Origin: VXRD01 sp965242535
GTDB lineage: Bacteria; Latescibacterota; UBA2968
DNA: 64,000 nt
NCBI GenBank assembly: GCA_965242535.1
Contig: OZ251458.1
Span: 310,001 to 374,000 of the forward strand
Direction of reading: 5' to 3'
A model generated the notes under the pieces. The model saw only the letters and a list, made by a program, of their open reading frames with translations. It was not told where the DNA came from and searched no databases. Positions 62,213-64,000 of this stretch are shown here, piece by piece (the first letter of the stretch is position 1; the number at the start of each line of letters is the position of its first letter). The position numbers were made by a program, and so were the translations under genes.

Positions 62213-64000
62213 TTATTGGTTATCGGTTTCTTTGTTTTTTTTGGCCGCCTCGCGGGCGACGCGATCGGCGGCTTTTTGCTGGTAAAAGCCGATGGCGAAC
62301 CGCCCCTGCGCGTGCAGATCCAGCGTGCGGGGGAATTGGTTGACCTGGGTCAACACATCTTGAATGGCTTCGTCGAGGAAACGCTCATGACCTTTATACC
62401 TGTCGGACTTGCCGATTTTGCTGAGGTGATGGCGGTTGAGTTTGAGAAGAACGGGAAACACCGAGGCCGGCGAGGCCATGGCAGTGCCAAAGTACCGTTC
62501 GACAACGCCGGCGCCTTCAAGCGAATAGTCATGCGCCTTGGCCTGAGTTTCGGCGAGGACAGCGAGCAACCGACCGCATTGATAGGCCGCATCGTCCGTA
62601 TCGGCGGTTTGTCTTTCTGCAATTTCCATAATGTCGTCCTTTCTGTTTCGGTTTAGAATGAGTTTCGCCAAAGCGAAACGGGAATGGTTCAATAATGCCT
62701 TGCTCCCATCGCGTGCCATATCAACGCGAAGGCGATTCAGCAGAGGATGCAGTAGAGTGAGTGAAGGGGCAGTACCTTCCAGCGCGGCGCGAAATAATTG
62801 CGAGATCACTTCCGTTTTCAAATCCTTCGCATCGCGTACCGTAGCACAGGCCAGTCGGAATAGGGCCAACGGCGGCATTTTTTCTTTGCCGGATGGTAGG
62901 TGTACAGGCTCCATCTCGAGGTCGCTAAACCAGCGTCGCAAGCTTTCCGTAGCGATTTCCAAAGTAGTCTGCATCCAGTGGCGCACGACGATTCGCCCGC
63001 TGTTGCCCGCGAGAGTGACGGCATAGAACTGCTCCTGCCGCAACAACTCGCGCTCTTGTCCAGACCATGGGGATTTCAGAAAATCCGCCACGGCCTTGGG
63101 ATCAGCATCGTTAAGCAAAGCCCCCCAAGCACTCGTGGCGTTCGTTTTGTTGCGAGTCCAAAAACAGCATGACGCCTGCCCTAAGCGGATGGAAAGGTCC
63201 TCGCGATCGAGCATCTCATTGAGCGCGGTGCAATAAGCGGTAGCCGCCCGGGTGGAAGTGGAAGCATTGAGACTTTGCTTAAAACCGTAGGAAACGAAAG
63301 CATCCTTATCAAACGAGACAATCGCCGCGCCAAAGGCTTGGGTGTTGGGTACGCCTTGGACTTTGGGGTTGTGGGTCAGCGCAATGGGCTGATCATTCTC
63401 CCCGGTGACTAAGCAGAGTCCGCGATCAGCGTCCGTCTCACGGGCTTCTTTTTCCTTCTCGAATTGTCTCCGCCAAAAGGTCCGGATGTGGTTCTCATCT
63501 TCCAGCAACAGTTGTTCCCCCAAACGGAATGAGAAATTATCCGGCCCCATCTTGACTTCTCCGCCATCGGCTTTGGTGATCCACCAAGCGGGTTTCTCTT
63601 TTGGATTGGCGTCGGAACTGGTACCCCAACGCAAAAAAGATGGCACTTGCCCTGGCTCGGGTTTGAAAGCCAATAAGGACTTGAGTGCAGGGCCATGTGT
63701 TTCCTCGTGGGCCCGTTCAATCTGCGCCCAAAAATCATCGTATTTCCGCCGGTTGTTTTCATCCCGGTCCTTTCTCTTGGTTTCGGACATGGGTTTTTCC
63801 GGGTCCGTATCGAGACCGAACACGCCCGTGATGCTGTCCGCCATGAACTCCGCCACGCCGCCGGCATTCTTAGGTCGCGTCGTTTTCGGACAATTAAATT
63901 CTTTTCCCCGTTTCTTTTTTCCTTCGGTCTCTATGGGACCCTGCCCCACGAGGCTACCCGCGTCATCCAGCGCGATAATCCATCGCACCGCTTTGGATTT
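62213..64000 (-). CDS. cas8c: Subtype I-C large subunit Cas8c (Csd1), 5' end outside window
   Basis: At least 595 residues are visible and the frame is open through base 64000 (KSKAVRWIIALDDAGSLVG at the edge), so the true start lies beyond. FGLDTDPEKP, SLLAFKPEPG, LCLVTGENDQPIALTHNPKV in part (likely PAM/DNA-binding region), and GIGFYQQKAADR-like IGFYQQKAADRVAR at the end match Csd1. Cas8c recognises PAM and, in I-C, gives the small subunit by internal translation; a candidate internal start was not sought in detail. cas5 and cas3 should lie further upstream, outside the window. Confidence 0.93.
   Translation of the reverse strand, partial: KSKAVRWIIALDDAGSLVGQGPIETEGKKKRGKEFNCPKTTRPKNAGGVAEFMADSITGVFGLDTDPEKPMSETKRKDRDENNRRKYDDFWAQIERAHEETHGPALKSLLAFKPEPGQVPSFLRWGTSSDANPKEKPAWWITKADGGEVKMGPDNFSFRLGEQLLLEDENHIRTFWRRQFEKEKEARETDADRGLCLVTGENDQPIALTHNPKVQGVPNTQAFGAAIVSFDKDAFVSYGFKQSLNASTSTRAATAYCTALNEMLDREDLSIRLGQASCCFWTRNKTNATSAWGALLNDADPKAVADFLKSPWSGQERELLRQEQFYAVTLAGNSGRIVVRHWMQTTLEIATESLRRWFSDLEMEPVHLPSGKEKMPPLALFRLACATVRDAKDLKTEVISQLFRAALEGTAPSLTLLHPLLNRLRVDMARDGSKALLNHSRFALAKLILNRNRKDDIMEIAERQTADTDDAAYQCGRLLAVLAETQAKAHDYSLEGAGVVERYFGTAMASPASVFPVLLKLNRHHLSKIGKSDRYKGHERFLDEAIQDVLTQVNQFPRTLDLHAQGRFAIGFYQQKAADRVAREAAKKNKETDNQ

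Overview
The window looks like a GC-rich chromosome segment from an uncultured bacterium of the FCB (Fibrobacterota-Chlorobiota-Bacteroidota) group. The marker genes fit a Latescibacterota-type genome best, but this is an inference from gene content: PorV/PorQ-like outer-membrane proteins, a GWxTD/TPR protein, a TonB-dependent receptor with a carboxypeptidase-like N-terminal domain, a secreted protein with a FlgD/T9SS-like C-terminal tail, a GldA/GldF-like ABC pair, and several PhyH, enolase-superfamily and Gfo/Idh enzymes. No rRNA or tRNA gene was recognised.

Layout. 1-10.6 kb: 5' part of a mannose-1-phosphate guanylyltransferase, nadA, an enolase-superfamily enzyme, a HEPN-motif protein coupled to a beta-flower-like protein, creD, crcB, glnE and a PorV-like protein. 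10.7-17.8 kb: a lone YgiT-type zinc-finger antitoxin, a decayed IS5-type transposase, an SDR/enolase/PhyH group, a periplasmic thioredoxin, a RelE/Phd toxin-antitoxin pair and a DegT aminotransferase. 17.8-29 kb: a cell-surface block (GWxTD protein, TonB receptor, sorted secreted protein, PorV-like protein). 29-36 kb: a DUF1640-like coiled-coil protein, an alcohol dehydrogenase, then an OMP-radA-kptA-diadenylate cyclase-GT87 run. 36.4-41.7 kb: TPR lipoprotein, MoxR, DUF58, ABC ATPase, ABC permease, Gfo/Idh. 42.4-43 kb: a YefM/YoeB pair.

43.3-54.6 kb is an amidoligase-type cluster (circularly permuted ATP-grasp, alpha-E, an ATP-grasp/alpha-E fusion and a transglutaminase). It is split by a compositionally different three-gene cassette at 45.9-51.0 kb: a UPF1/DNA2-like SF1 helicase, an unknown protein, and a two-HKD PLD-family protein, joined by overlapping start and stop codons. 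The helicase plus PLD pairing recalls the Mokosh anti-phage family, but the helicase has no visible kinase domain and the middle gene is extra. This is the best candidate here for an undescribed system. 54.9-59.1 kb holds a thioesterase, an EamA-like protein, a glycosyltransferase and a flavoprotein. 59.1-64 kb is a subtype I-C cas operon (cas2, cas1, cas4, cas7, partial cas8c) with no CRISPR array next to cas2.

Intergenic regions are crowded with repeats: (i) a family of about 430 bp with TACTCTGTAAATTAA-type terminal inverted repeats and an internal hairpin that varies by paired changes, one copy of which carries a second, nested IS5-type miniature element; (ii) palindromes with arms GGACAGGC/GCCTGTCC; (iii) heptamer arrays of the CTCCCGT type; (iv) a short palindromic module ending GTTGTACCCCGCTCG, shared between the larger elements and the signal-peptide region of the GWxTD gene.
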